From JAAZZY01 sp964612505 (GTDB taxonomy: Bacteria; Chlamydiota; Chlamydiia; Chlamydiales; JAAZZY01): 64,000 nt of DNA. Under the pieces are notes generated by a model. That model saw only the letters and a list, made by a program, of their open reading frames with translations, had not been told where the DNA came from and made no database searches. Location of the stretch: contig CAZTEX010000001.1 in the NCBI GenBank assembly GCA_964612505.1, positions 124,001 through 188,000 on the forward strand, written 5' to 3'. Shown here piece after piece: positions 51,082-60,199 of this stretch; position 1 is the first letter of the stretch; each line of letters starts with the position of its first letter. Position numbers and translations under genes: made by a program.

Positions 51082-51103
51082 AAAGTAAGAAAATAATCAG
51101 CCT

Positions 51104-51499
51104 TTATGAGGCAATTTTCTTTTGAAGATCATCGAGCCAATTGCTTAGCTTTTCGATCTTATCTTTGGTTTCTTTTCGTGTTTTTTCATCCATTTTATCA
51201 CGTTTGTTTTCTAAATCAGCCTTTGCATCCTTAAGAGCTGCCTTTGTTTTTTCAGCTTGGCCCTCAAGCGATTTTTTAGCTTCAATGTATTTATCATTAG
51301 CTTGGCTCTTTCTTTCGTTGTACCAAGTTTGGATATCTGATTGAAGTTTTTCTAAGTCTGTTTCTGTTGCTGAAACAACTTCATTAAATGTCTTTTTGAT
51401 CTCTTGACCAAGGTGTTTAAGTTGATCAGCAACTTTGTCATGATTGGCTGCTTGCTGAACATAGAAATTGGATGCTGCAAAATTTGTATTGATTTGCAT
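51104..51499 (-). CDS. Small coiled-coil protein, unknown
   Basis: I start at the ATG at 51499 (MQINTNFAAS), directly behind an AGGAGG ribosome site; longer versions lack one. The 131-residue protein is one continuous charged helix (about 20-125) with heptad-like spacing and a polar, unstructured start. No signal peptide. The very strong ribosome site and the terminator indicate a highly expressed single-gene transcript, as with abundant chaperone-like or phasin-like proteins. No family recognised. Confidence 0.8.
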   Translation of the reverse strand: MQINTNFAASNFYVQQAANHDKVADQLKHLGQEIKKTFNEVVSATETDLEKLQSDIQTWYNERKSQANDKYIEAKKSLEGQAEKTKAALKDAKADLENKRDKMDEKTRKETKDKIEKLSNWLDDLQKKIAS

Positions 51500-51762
51500 A
51501 CGTTCCTCCTGGTTGTAGGGTTTATAATAAAAGAACAGCACTATGTTAATATTTTTTCTTTTTAAACGAACTCCATTTATTAAAATTTTGTAAATAAAAC
51601 CCCTACCTGAAAATATTTAATCTATTCATTGACAAGAACCAATGAATAGCTCATACTATTTTCCAATTTAAATTTCAAAAATCCTTCTCTTCATCTTTTA
51701 AAGTTATTAAGCTACAATGGCGCTTTAAGCAAAATTGCATTATTTCAACTCTAAGTTAGACT

Positions 51763-52992
51763 ATGACCAATAAAAAATTTGATCTTATCGTTATTGGTGG
51801 TGGCGCTGCCGGTTTTTTTGCTGCCATCAATGCAAAAATAGCAGCTCCCCACTTGACTGTGGCTATTTTAGAAAAAAATGCAGCCCTTTTAACAAAAGTA
51901 AAAGTTTCAGGGGGAGGACGATGCAACGTTACTCACAATTGCTTTGACCCCAAAGCACTCGTTAAAAACTATCCTAGGGGCTATCAAGAGCTTTTGGGCC
52001 CCTTCCATCAATTTGCTCCTAAAGAAACTATCCTTTGGTTTGAAAAAAGAAACATTTTTCTTAAAACAGAAAGCGATGGAAGAATTTTTCCAACAACAGA
52101 TAGCTCTAGTACGATTATTGACTGTTTTTTAAACGAAACAAAAACGCGTGGCATTGAGATTTTTACACAGCAAAAAATAGAAGAAGTCTCTTATGAGAAT
52201 TCACACTTTTCAATCAAAATCAAAGATCAAATCCCCTTTAGAAGTAGCTACTTAATTTTAGCGACAGGAAGCTCTTCTGCAGGTCATGATTGGGCAGAGC
52301 GCTTTGGTCATACGATTACAAAACCCGTCCCTTCTTTATTTACCTTTAATATCCCCTCTTCTCCTCTTAAAGAATTAAGTGGGGTCGCTCTGACAGAGTG
52401 TCAAATTTCTATTGTCGATTCTAAATTTTCAAGTAAAGGGGCTCTGCTCATTACCCACTTTGGTTTCAGTGGCCCTGCTATTTTAAAGCTCTCAGCCTGG
52501 GCAGCAAGATTGCTTCATGAAAAAAACTATCTCTTTCAAATTAAAATCAATTGGCTTGGTGAAATTTCTACGGAAGAAGCTTTTGAAAAATTAAAAAGGT
52601 TAAAAGAACAATCCTCTCAAAAATCTCTAAGCAATGAAAATGTGTTTGGTCTTCCTAAAAGTTTATGGAAAAAGATGATTGAATTTTTACAAGAAAAGCG
52701 GCTGTCTGATATTTCTCTCAAAAATCTCCACTTTTTAGCTAATAAGTTGACTCAGGACCTTTATAACATAGAAGGAAAAACGACTCATAAAGAAGAGTTT
52801 GTCACCTGCGGTGGCATTACTTTAAAAGAAGTTGATTTTAAAAGAATGGAAAGCAAAATGCAGCCACACCTTTATTTTGCGGGTGAAATTTTAGATATTG
52901 ATGGGGTTACTGGGGGCTTTAATTTTCAAAACGCATGGACGACAGGGTTTATAGCAGCGGCAAGTATTGCTCAGGCTGAGCAAAAAAAATAA
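51763..52992 (+). CDS. HI0933/BaiN-family flavoprotein
   Basis: 409 residues. The FAD-binding Rossmann motif is VIGGGAAGFFAAINA at 10-24, followed by GGGRCNVTHNCF near 50 and the C-terminal GGI...LYFAGEILDIDGVTGGFNFQNAWTT segment (FAGE and GGFN), all of the HI0933 family. Function in most species is not known; some members reduce bile acids or act in tRNA or quinone chemistry. No signal peptide. The gene stands alone, and a small gene on the other strand ends 2 bases past its stop. Confidence 0.92.
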   Translation: MTNKKFDLIVIGGGAAGFFAAINAKIAAPHLTVAILEKNAALLTKVKVSGGGRCNVTHNCFDPKALVKNYPRGYQELLGPFHQFAPKETILWFEKRNIFLKTESDGRIFPTTDSSSTIIDCFLNETKTRGIEIFTQQKIEEVSYENSHFSIKIKDQIPFRSSYLILATGSSSAGHDWAERFGHTITKPVPSLFTFNIPSSPLKELSGVALTECQISIVDSKFSSKGALLITHFGFSGPAILKLSAWAARLLHEKNYLFQIKINWLGEISTEEAFEKLKRLKEQSSQKSLSNENVFGLPKSLWKKMIEFLQEKRLSDISLKNLHFLANKLTQDLYNIEGKTTHKEEFVTCGGITLKEVDFKRMESKMQPHLYFAGEILDIDGVTGGFNFQNAWTTGFIAAASIAQAEQKK

Positions 52993-52993
52993 G

Positions 52994-53362
52994 CTATTTT
53001 GGAACGCTTTCAGCGGCTTTAGTGGCTTTAATAGACTCTAGCTTAATAGATTTTTCATCTCCCGATATTCTGGCAAGCAGTCGATCACCCTCCGGCCTTT
53101 GAAACTGAAGGCTTTGAAAAACAGAGTTAAGATCTCTATTTTCAAAGGAGCATGTTAAGGATAATTCTTGTGCAGATTGTGGGATACAAAACTTTAATTT
53201 TCTGACTCGGGAGTCAACCACATGTATATTGGAATCATTAGGTACTAGATACCTAGAGCCCTTTCCTTTCCATGTGATTGAACACACTTGAAGTGATGAC
53301 GGTAAACGGCTGATATCGACTTCAAAATTAAATTCAGTGTTTATTGAAGAAGCGGTTGCCAT
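52994..53362 (-). CDS. Small beta-rich accessory protein
   Basis: 122 residues. The start MATASSINTEFNFEV resembles the MATTSSFSESE start of the gene at 28779. The rest alternates short strands (CSITWKGKG, KLKFCIP, LSLTCSFE) without a signal peptide or membrane segment. It is downstream of the ABC gene (80 bases apart, same strand). No family recognised; probably part of the same set of accessory beta proteins. Confidence 0.6.
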   Translation of the reverse strand: MATASSINTEFNFEVDISRLPSSLQVCSITWKGKGSRYLVPNDSNIHVVDSRVRKLKFCIPQSAQELSLTCSFENRDLNSVFQSLQFQRPEGDRLLARISGDEKSIKLESIKATKAAESVPK

Positions 53363-53442
53363 GATGATAAAGGGTCTTTTGTTTGAGCTCTGAATAAAAA
53401 AAGAGATGAAATGTACAGAAAGGATTCTCTTTTAATCAAGGT

Positions 53443-55683
53443 TTAAAAATCAGACAGAGTTGCCGTTTGATTTTCAAAATGAACACGCTTTTGATAGAAA
53501 AAATCGTAGTTATTGTTATCCGCGTGGTGATCAACAGAAAGGATCATCGTATTTGGTAAATACTTTAAGAGCACTTTTAGCACTAGTTGAAGAGAGACTG
53601 TATCAAGGCCTGTAAATGTCTCATCTAAAATCAAAATAGCAGGATTTGCTAAAATAGCCCCAATGATGGCTATTTTTTTACTTTGCCCCCCACTAGGTTT
53701 AAAATCTTTAGAATCTAAGAGTGCTGAAAGACCTAGGGGCTTTTTCTCATTAACAGATTCATCTAACTCAAGTTCTTTAAATAGCTTTAAGACCCTTGCT
53801 TGATAGGTTTTTCTTTCTCCAACGGTCATTTGAGAGGCAATTTTTGGATAGCAGATCGTTTCCAGTAGAGTGCTTTCTTGAGGGAAGTAGAGGTCTTGAC
53901 CTAAAAACATGATAGGCTGCTCTTGGCCATCAGGAACAGAGATTTCTCCTGAGCTTTTCATCCCTCCCATTAATCCTTGCTTGATATCTTTAAGGAGAGA
54001 AGACTTTCCACAACCTGATTTTCCAGTCAGGGCATAACGCACTCCCGGCTCAAAAACTAAATGATCGATATGTGTAATTGGATGATCACCAATACTGAGT
54101 TGGTAGTTTTTTAAAATGATTTTCCCTTGAGAGTTTACTTGACGTTTGAGCGAATCATTCAAAGGCTTTTTAATAATCTCAAAAAGTTTGTCGGTGTGCT
54201 CACTGGCAAGTTGCAATTCTTTAGATTTTATCTGAAGGTCTGCACAACTAATCGTAAATCTATAAATAGTTTGTATCGACTTTTTGATGATCAAGCAAGC
54301 AGACAGATCCAGCATGTTGGCAATCAATTGCGCGCCATAAAAACCATAACCTAAAAAATCATTGTAAAAATCAAATGTTTTGTCGTTATTTTCTGCCGCT
54401 TTTGTAAGGGCGTCGAGCTTCTTATTAAAGCTATTTTCTTCATTGAGCAAGCTATTGTATTGAGATTCTAAGTATTTTGCTCCACCAGAGAGCTCAATTT
54501 GATGTAGGTTTTTTGCTAAATCCGCTTTTACCTTACCTAGACGCGTTTGAACGGTGGCAAGTTGAGCAGAAAGATCTTTCATTTTTTTTCCTGCGAGACG
54601 AACACTTCTTTGTAAGAATGGAATTGTAAGAATAAAAGGGACTAAAGCATTTTCTAAAATTCTTGCCACACTATTTAGAGATAGAACAACACCCGTAGAA
54701 TCTGTAACCACATCGATTAACTTATTAGAGCCTTGTCCCATCAGCACCTTAAAATCATTGTTCATGTGATAAATTAAATCTTGTCCCCCTTCAGAGGATA
54801 AAACTTTAATGCCATTGCCGCTTTCTAAAATCAGACGAGTGCAACGCTCTAAGATCAGCCTTTCTTGTTCTTTGGAAGCGAGATCTCTTTTTGCTCGAAC
54901 AGACCACGCAAGCTTATTTTTTAAGATAAGAGCGCCAAATATTTTTAGCGCCGTAAAAAGAAGAGGACTTATTTTTTCAAAGTTCCATTGACCCGCTTTT
55001 AGCTCTGATATTAACTTTTGATTTTGTGAGAAAATTCCAATTAAAAAACTATTTGCATCATAGGTTGCTAAAAAATTCAAAAAGACCAGGTGAATGACTA
55101 AAGAAGCAACACCTAGTCCCATTGTAGAAGCAAACATCTTAAGAAATTCGTTTTCTCTCAGTTCGTTGATGTAATTTTTCAAAATAGTTAAAGAAGATCT
55201 AGGATGTTGGTAAGCGTCCCTAAAAACCTCTTTGAGTTTTTGTGCGGAAAATAGATTTTTTTCATCAAATAGAGCATTAATCTTATTAAAGCTTTCGATG
55301 GGAGTTTGGAGCTTATCTTTATATTCAAAAAGATCATCGATAAAATAAGGGAGGGCCAAGCCTAAAACAGCGTGAGCTGTGAAATAAATCGGCAAGGTAT
55401 ATTGAGGAAAAAAACGACCCAATAAATTGGATAACGGGGAAATCACATTAGCTTTCCAAAAAACCGCGTTGGATAAATAGCGCTTACCAAAAATACTATT
55501 TTCAATTAAAAACTTGTCAAAAACAGCTGCCGTAAGGCCAAGAGCAGCCCCTGGGATTCCCCCAACAGCTGCAGCGGTGAGCGTAGACATAGCAATGGAG
55601 GCATAGGTGGCTGCCGAAGAGGTCTGCGCTTCAGCAAGACCGGGCTTAGAAACCAATGCTTTTCCTTCAATAGCTATAGACAT
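53443..55683 (-). CDS. ABC transporter, SbmA/YddA-like (membrane and ATPase domains fused)
   Basis: A 746-residue half-transporter. The N-terminal part has about six membrane segments; the RFTISC.. stretch precedes the ATPase. The nucleotide-binding domain (about 540-746) has Walker A TGKSGCGKSSLLKDI, Q-loop FLGQDLYFPQ, signature KPSGGQSKK (LSGGQ variant), Walker B AILILDETFTGLD and H-loop SVDHH. This layout fits the ABCD/YddA branch, whose relatives carry fatty acids, peptides or vitamin B12. An unusually long N-terminal region (about 180 residues) and a long linker separate it from close homologs. Substrate unknown. Confidence 0.85.
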   Translation of the reverse strand: MSIAIEGKALVSKPGLAEAQTSSAATYASIAMSTLTAAAVGGIPGAALGLTAAVFDKFLIENSIFGKRYLSNAVFWKANVISPLSNLLGRFFPQYTLPIYFTAHAVLGLALPYFIDDLFEYKDKLQTPIESFNKINALFDEKNLFSAQKLKEVFRDAYQHPRSSLTILKNYINELRENEFLKMFASTMGLGVASLVIHLVFLNFLATYDANSFLIGIFSQNQKLISELKAGQWNFEKISPLLFTALKIFGALILKNKLAWSVRAKRDLASKEQERLILERCTRLILESGNGIKVLSSEGGQDLIYHMNNDFKVLMGQGSNKLIDVVTDSTGVVLSLNSVARILENALVPFILTIPFLQRSVRLAGKKMKDLSAQLATVQTRLGKVKADLAKNLHQIELSGGAKYLESQYNSLLNEENSFNKKLDALTKAAENNDKTFDFYNDFLGYGFYGAQLIANMLDLSACLIIKKSIQTIYRFTISCADLQIKSKELQLASEHTDKLFEIIKKPLNDSLKRQVNSQGKIILKNYQLSIGDHPITHIDHLVFEPGVRYALTGKSGCGKSSLLKDIKQGLMGGMKSSGEISVPDGQEQPIMFLGQDLYFPQESTLLETICYPKIASQMTVGERKTYQARVLKLFKELELDESVNEKKPLGLSALLDSKDFKPSGGQSKKIAIIGAILANPAILILDETFTGLDTVSLQLVLKVLLKYLPNTMILSVDHHADNNNYDFFYQKRVHFENQTATLSDF

Positions 55684-55822
55684 AGGAGATCCCCGCTTAA
55701 TCTGAGGCTCATTGTATTCTTAAATTGTTAACATTTAATTAAGAAAAGAGAAAAACTTCAGAGACGAGGAAATAACCTTATTTTTAAGCACAATTAACCA
55801 ACAAAACCTAAGAGACTAACTC

Positions 55823-56467
55823 TTAAGGGGTGTGGATATCATGCGACTGATAGATATCTTCAATTTGATCTAAGGATGAGATGCAGCAGTTCAGATCCTT
55901 TAAAAAACCTGAAGAGACGTCATATACCCAGCCATGTACCGAAAGAGGGGCTTTTTTAGCCCAAGCATTTTGAACAATCGTGGTATGGCAAACGTTTAAA
56001 ACCTGGTGGATGGTATTAAACTCCACGAGCTTTTTATATTTCTCTTGGGGATCAATAATTTTTTCTAGGGTCTTTTTTTCAGCAGAATAAACATCTCGAA
56101 TAAAGCGAAGCCAATTGTCAATAAGACCAAATTGGGCCTTTTCCATGGCGGCTTTAACCCCCCCACAATCGTAGTGGCCACAAACAATCACATGCTCAAT
56201 TTCTAAATAATCGACTGCGTATTGCAAAACAGAGAGGCAATTGAAATCGGTATGGGGAAATAAATTAGCAATATTGCGATGGACAAAAAGCTCCCCAGGC
56301 TCTAGCCCTAAAATTTCATTGGCAGGCAAGCGACTGTCTGAACAACCAATCCATAGGTATTTGGGGCGTTGTCCATTCGACAAATTTTCAAAGGTTTGCG
56401 GATCTTGCTTTAGCCTTTGCTCTACCCATTTTCGATTACTTTCAAATAAGTTTTTTAATTTTTTCAT
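55823..56467 (-). CDS. can: Beta-class carbonic anhydrase
   Basis: Interconverts CO2 and bicarbonate with zinc. CSDSRLPANEILGL (Cys and the Asp-Arg pair) and CGHYDCGGVKAAM (His and second Cys) give the zinc ligands; the rest (VHRNIANLFPHTD, VHGWVYDV) is typical. I start at the ATG at 56467, preceded by AGG; an upstream in-frame start adds 13 unusual residues. About 214 residues, full length. A single-gene unit. It could supply bicarbonate for carboxylation reactions or buffer pH. Confidence 0.95.
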   Translation of the reverse strand: MKKLKNLFESNRKWVEQRLKQDPQTFENLSNGQRPKYLWIGCSDSRLPANEILGLEPGELFVHRNIANLFPHTDFNCLSVLQYAVDYLEIEHVIVCGHYDCGGVKAAMEKAQFGLIDNWLRFIRDVYSAEKKTLEKIIDPQEKYKKLVEFNTIHQVLNVCHTTIVQNAWAKKAPLSVHGWVYDVSSGFLKDLNCCISSLDQIEDIYQSHDIHTP

Positions 56468-56634
56468 AAACCTACACAGTGTTGAAAAGCTTTTTATAGC
56501 ACACAACTGTAAAAATTACAGCGAGTTTTTAAAAAAAAGGACCCAGAGTGCTCTTTTGCCAAGAAAGTCAATTTTACTAAATTTATGAATTTTGCGCTAA
56601 AAAAATGAATGAACAAATTAGAAGAAACTCTTCC

Positions 56635-56820
56635 TTACTTTTTATCTCTAAAAGCAAAGATAAGGCAATTTATTCCACTGACGGCAAGCAAGATGGCCAA
56701 AAGCACTAAAATGACTGTCCAAAATTTGCTTTTAGCAAATAATCCCCCGATGCCAACTCCCACCATCGCAATGAGCAACAAAGCGCCCAGATAGAGCAAA
56801 AAATGATTAGCTGTTTTCAT
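56635..56820 (-). CDS. Small two-segment membrane protein, 61 residues
   Basis: Two hydrophobic segments (LLYLGALLLIAMVGVGIGGLF and TVILVLLAILLAVSGINCLIF) separated by a short basic turn, with a charged end (FRDKK). GAGAT precedes the ATG by 6 bases. It lies alone between carbonic anhydrase and the oxygenase gene. It resembles small inner-membrane proteins of the DUF-type found in many Gram-negatives, but I do not recognise the family. Confidence 0.55.
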   Translation of the reverse strand: MKTANHFLLYLGALLLIAMVGVGIGGLFAKSKFWTVILVLLAILLAVSGINCLIFAFRDKK

Positions 56821-56979
56821 AAAAACATCTCTAATTATAAGTTAATCTTATTTGCAAGCCATAAACATTGTTATTTTTAAAATCAAACTATATATAAAAA
56901 AAACATGGTGGAAAATACTTTTTAACCCTACACTTTTTTTAGTTTTTCAACATTAAACAGCTTGGTTTTTTAATATTTT

Positions 56980-57675
56980 ATGGACTCAACCTCAACCACC
57001 TCTTCTTCGTCTGATTCTGATCTTGAAGGTCTAAGAAAAGCAAAGCCCCCTCAAGGGTTTGTGCTAGGCCCCCTCATCGATATAAAATTGATTAACGAGT
57101 TAAAGAGTTTTGTGCTTCATAAGCAGAAGCACACTTGGCTTGAAAATGAAAAAGTCACCCGCTCAACAGTCAACTATGGATGGGATTACGCTCAAATGGA
57201 GCAAGACATTTTTGAATTCGTAGAAATCCCCCCTTTACTTAAAGAGCTAAGAGAAAAACTCTACGTAGGCTTTCGTGAGCACCTTAAAAAAAATATCCTT
57301 GTCGAAGAGTTTGACAATGTCATTGTAACTATTTATGAGCCCGGTCAATTCTTAATCCCACATTATGACGCAGACAACTCTCCAAACCCTTTAACTAAAC
57401 GCAACTTTTATTTCGAAGAGCCCATTTTAGGGACTATTATAGAAGCTGATCCATCCACTGGATTTACTTTTTATTATTATGATCAAAAAGGGCGCCCTGG
57501 ATTTGATTCCAATCCCCTTTATCAGGTAGAAGAAAAAGCAGGCAGCACTTTTTTACTTCAAGGACCTTGCCGCCATGCCCCTTATTTTCATGCTATTCCT
57601 CCAACAGCCCGTCAGAGAATTTCAATTACCATGAGAAGAACAGTTCTCCCAGATTTTGCTCGTCAAAAGAAATAG
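56980..57675 (+). CDS. AlkB-like Fe(II)/2-oxoglutarate dioxygenase
   Basis: 231 residues. The double-stranded-beta-helix iron site is HYDAD near 127-131 (His-x-Asp) and a distal His in PYFHAIPP near 210, with RQRISITMRR supplying the oxoglutarate-binding Arg. TIYEPGQFLIPHYD fits the AlkB-like and related 2OG-Fe(II) families. The N-terminal 20 residues are Ser/Thr-rich. Substrate could be nucleic acid, protein or a small molecule; AlkB itself repairs alkylated bases. No clear ribosome site precedes the ATG. Confidence 0.82.
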   Translation: MDSTSTTSSSSDSDLEGLRKAKPPQGFVLGPLIDIKLINELKSFVLHKQKHTWLENEKVTRSTVNYGWDYAQMEQDIFEFVEIPPLLKELREKLYVGFREHLKKNILVEEFDNVIVTIYEPGQFLIPHYDADNSPNPLTKRNFYFEEPILGTIIEADPSTGFTFYYYDQKGRPGFDSNPLYQVEEKAGSTFLLQGPCRHAPYFHAIPPTARQRISITMRRTVLPDFARQKK

Positions 57676-57686
57676 CACAAAAAAAC

Positions 57687-57723
57687 ACCCTCTCTATATA
57701 CTACTTTTTTTATTTTAGAGGGT
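57687..57723 (+). promoter_or_regulatory. Stem around the ribosome site of the gene at 57727
   Basis: ACCCTCT (57687-57693) can pair with AGAGGGT (57717-57723), which contains the GAGGG ribosome site 3 bases before the ATG. A 23-base AT-rich loop lies between. If it forms in mRNA, it would hide the site; it could also mark the end of the upstream oxygenase transcript. Confidence 0.45.
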
Positions 57724-57726
57724 CTT

Positions 57727-58239
57727 ATGAAAATAGAGCATTCCTGTTCTCACAATGTCAGCCTAGGTTGGGAAAAGTTTTTAGATAAAAAATTTGACTT
57801 TTCTACAAACCTCTTTAAGTCTCAAAAAATTAAAATTGTTTCTGAAGAACAGATTGCATTTAGTCCTGACGAAGACACCTCAGTCAAAGTTATTGCTTTA
57901 AAAGCTCCCATCATCAAAATCCAATCTCTTCTTTCTGCCTCAAAAAAACTCGTCATCGAAACAGATTTGCTTATTATTGATGGCGGTTATATTACAAAAC
58001 CAAAAAACTGGGATATTCAAGCTAAAAAAGTACAACTTCTCAATACCAACCCCAAATCTCAATGGATTGCTTCGCTGATCCATAAAGGGGGTATTAAGAA
58101 TGCCAATTTTAAAGGGGCTAGCGATCCTGATTGCAATTTTGATATTGCCCCAAAGCCCCCTTTAGATGACCGTCTTAATGATATCAAAAATGAGATCAAA
58201 GACATCAAGGATAAGTTTAAGCAATGGCTCTCTAATTAA
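57727..58239 (+). CDS. Unknown 170-residue protein
   Basis: No signal peptide or membrane segment. AGAGGG precedes the ATG. The middle has beta-like repeats (IIKIQSLLSASKKLVIETD, LLIIDGGYITKP, NPKSQWIASLIHKGGI) and the C-terminal 20 residues are a charged helix (DIKNEIKDIKDKFKQWL). It may follow the oxygenase on one transcript. It overlaps the convergent deoxyribosyltransferase by 4 bases. No family recognised. Confidence 0.65.
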   Translation: MKIEHSCSHNVSLGWEKFLDKKFDFSTNLFKSQKIKIVSEEQIAFSPDEDTSVKVIALKAPIIKIQSLLSASKKLVIETDLLIIDGGYITKPKNWDIQAKKVQLLNTNPKSQWIASLIHKGGIKNANFKGASDPDCNFDIAPKPPLDDRLNDIKNEIKDIKDKFKQWLSN

Positions 58240-58775
58240 CGCTCTGTAGTAGCTGCGCTCATCGCTTTAAATTGCTCCTGAGACCATGTATTAATGTGAG
58301 CAGCCCAATTTTCAAAAGCATCTTCGCCTTCAAAGAGCTCTCCTCCGGATTGTGTAATGTAGCCAAGCACCTGAGGGTTGATTTTAGCAGCTAAGTTTTC
58401 AGCAAGCCTAATATCAGAGCGCAAAGCAAAAATGGGCCCTTTTTCTAGTGCTGCGTAATAACCTATTTCACTAGCAACCCCATCATCAACCGTATGTCCC
58501 CCATCTAAAATAGCTAACATACAGTCTGCCTTTTGCATTAACCCATTATTAATCACCGTCACTTTTGCATTAAATGTTTTCCAAAACTGATCGACCTCTT
58601 TATGCAATTTCAAATGGTTTAAATGATCAAAATCAAGCTCTTTCTTACACTCTGCAAAGGGATCTAGAATCACAATATTAGCTTGTTTTATTTTAGGTTT
58701 GATCAAATTGTCTAAGACAAAATTTCCTGTTTCAGAAAATCCCAATTGATTAGACAAATACCCTTTGATTTCCAT
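58236..58775 (-). CDS. Nucleoside 2-deoxyribosyltransferase family protein
   Basis: 179 residues from the ATG at 58775, which follows AAGG at a suitable distance; starts further upstream give odd N-termini. LAILDGGHTVDDGVASEIGY carries the catalytic Glu region of the family (DGx..D.GT.(W/A).E.G), and GPIFALRSDIRL is the following strand. These enzymes swap bases on deoxynucleosides, or act as hydrolases or as 5'-phosphate hydrolases (DNPH1-like). Which reaction it performs cannot be read. It adds to the salvage theme seen at 29782-33314 and 47784. Confidence 0.85.
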   Translation of the reverse strand: MEIKGYLSNQLGFSETGNFVLDNLIKPKIKQANIVILDPFAECKKELDFDHLNHLKLHKEVDQFWKTFNAKVTVINNGLMQKADCMLAILDGGHTVDDGVASEIGYYAALEKGPIFALRSDIRLAENLAAKINPQVLGYITQSGGELFEGEDAFENWAAHINTWSQEQFKAMSAATTER

Positions 58776-58853
58776 AAAGACCATCCTTTTTTGTCTTTTA
58801 CTTATTTTGTAAACCAACTATAATTTTTTTTAATTTTTTAGGGGAATTAAAAA

Positions 58854-59456
58854 ATGGCGGGTGTTGATGGTTCAGTCCCATGCCGTTACATAACTGCAGA
58901 GTTTGATTTACAAACCTTTGTCAATGCTAGACGAGAAGAAGCAACACACAGCAGAGATGAGGCGTTATGTGCTTTCTTTACTGAAGAAGTTGTGGCTAAC
59001 ATCCGGCTTATCAATGCGCGCTTTTGCACCGATGATCCAGAGGAAAAAGATTATATACGCATGTCTCTAACGGGAAAAGATCGCGGCATCCCACTTCGAG
59101 ACAATCCAACAAATCTTCCCTTTGTATTAATAGATCCTAAAAGTTTTTTTACGGTTCATGTTACTTACTGGATCGATCCTCCATCGTCTTCAGAGAGGTG
59201 TATTGCAGACAGCTTTACTTTACACCCAAAAACATGCCCTCCGGGAAGCTGCATTTCCGTGACCTTAAGAGGTTGCGCAGCAACATTGATCAAGCCGATA
59301 TTCCTTTCTGAAAAACCAGGATTAGGATCTTTACCAGAGACCATCCACCCAACTGAGAGTGGTGAACGTGCAGAAGGGATGGGCGCTTCCATTGTTCGCA
59401 CAACACTGGCTGCAAGCCAATATTTAGATCCTAGGCAGCTCTGCCACATACAATAA
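58854..59456 (+). CDS. Unknown protein, paralog of the gene at 59549
   Basis: 200 residues behind a GGGG ribosome site. It shares with the next gene CRYITAEFDLQTFVNARR (YYYIKMFFDPSTFVSTQE), FVLIDPKSFFTVHVTYWID (FTIADPSKYTRFHLTYRID) and FTLHPKTCPPGSCISVTLRG (YTLNSETCLAGSRLNIALKG), with conserved Cys. It is predicted beta-rich, with no signal peptide or membrane segment. It is a tandem duplicate with the same spacing of blocks. Unknown function. Confidence 0.7.
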   Translation: MAGVDGSVPCRYITAEFDLQTFVNARREEATHSRDEALCAFFTEEVVANIRLINARFCTDDPEEKDYIRMSLTGKDRGIPLRDNPTNLPFVLIDPKSFFTVHVTYWIDPPSSSERCIADSFTLHPKTCPPGSCISVTLRGCAATLIKPIFLSEKPGLGSLPETIHPTESGERAEGMGASIVRTTLAASQYLDPRQLCHIQ

Positions 59457-59548
59457 TAAAGACTTGGCTATGGCGTCCGTTCTTTTGTCTTTAATTTATT
59501 TAATTGGCTCACTATATTTTTTGTAGTTTTATTTGTGGATATTAACAA

Positions 59549-60199
59549 ATGGCAACTTCTGCAAATCCGATTACATCCTATTACTACATAAAGATGTTTT
59601 TCGATCCATCAACGTTTGTTTCTACTCAAGAGGTTAATCAATCAGCAAAAGGAGATCCAAAAGCGAAATTTCGATCTAGTCTGTTTCCTTTTACAGAGGT
59701 GGTTCACATAACACTCCACATTAGTAATGGAGACTTTATTTCTAATAACTCTTCTTTCAGTAAAGTTACGCGTTCATTAACGGTCGCAGAGCTTGCTGGA
59801 GGATCTTATCCTCCTGAGCCAGATATTCAATTTACTATTGCTGACCCCTCTAAATATACCCGCTTTCATCTAACTTATCGGATCGATCAAAGCTGCAGAG
59901 AATTGTTAATGCCCTATATTTATACTCTAAATAGTGAAACATGTCTTGCGGGCAGTCGCTTGAATATTGCCCTAAAGGGCGACAAGAAAGATATTAAACC
60001 CACTTTTCAGATGCAAACGCCCATTTTGCTAGGAGGTAGATTCCATAAACAAGGATCCCCAGTGCGCCGCGCGGTTATTTCTAACAAGATACCTCCTCTT
60101 CTACCAACACCAACGGAAGCTGATCAAAATCCACCAGCTCAACAAACCACCGTCCCTACAGTGGATGCAGCTGCAAATATTCAGCTTTCTGATGTTTAA
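59549..60199 (+). CDS. Unknown protein, paralog of the gene at 58854
   Basis: 216 residues. Three blocks align with the previous gene: a start with YYYIKMFFDPSTF, a middle with ADPSKYTRFHLTYRIDQ, and LNSETCLAGSRLNIALKG. The C-terminal 30 residues are Pro/Thr-rich and disordered. No signal peptide or membrane segment. Ribosome site weak. Unknown function; the pair is a second small family in the window. Confidence 0.68.
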   Translation: MATSANPITSYYYIKMFFDPSTFVSTQEVNQSAKGDPKAKFRSSLFPFTEVVHITLHISNGDFISNNSSFSKVTRSLTVAELAGGSYPPEPDIQFTIADPSKYTRFHLTYRIDQSCRELLMPYIYTLNSETCLAGSRLNIALKGDKKDIKPTFQMQTPILLGGRFHKQGSPVRRAVISNKIPPLLPTPTEADQNPPAQQTTVPTVDAAANIQLSDV

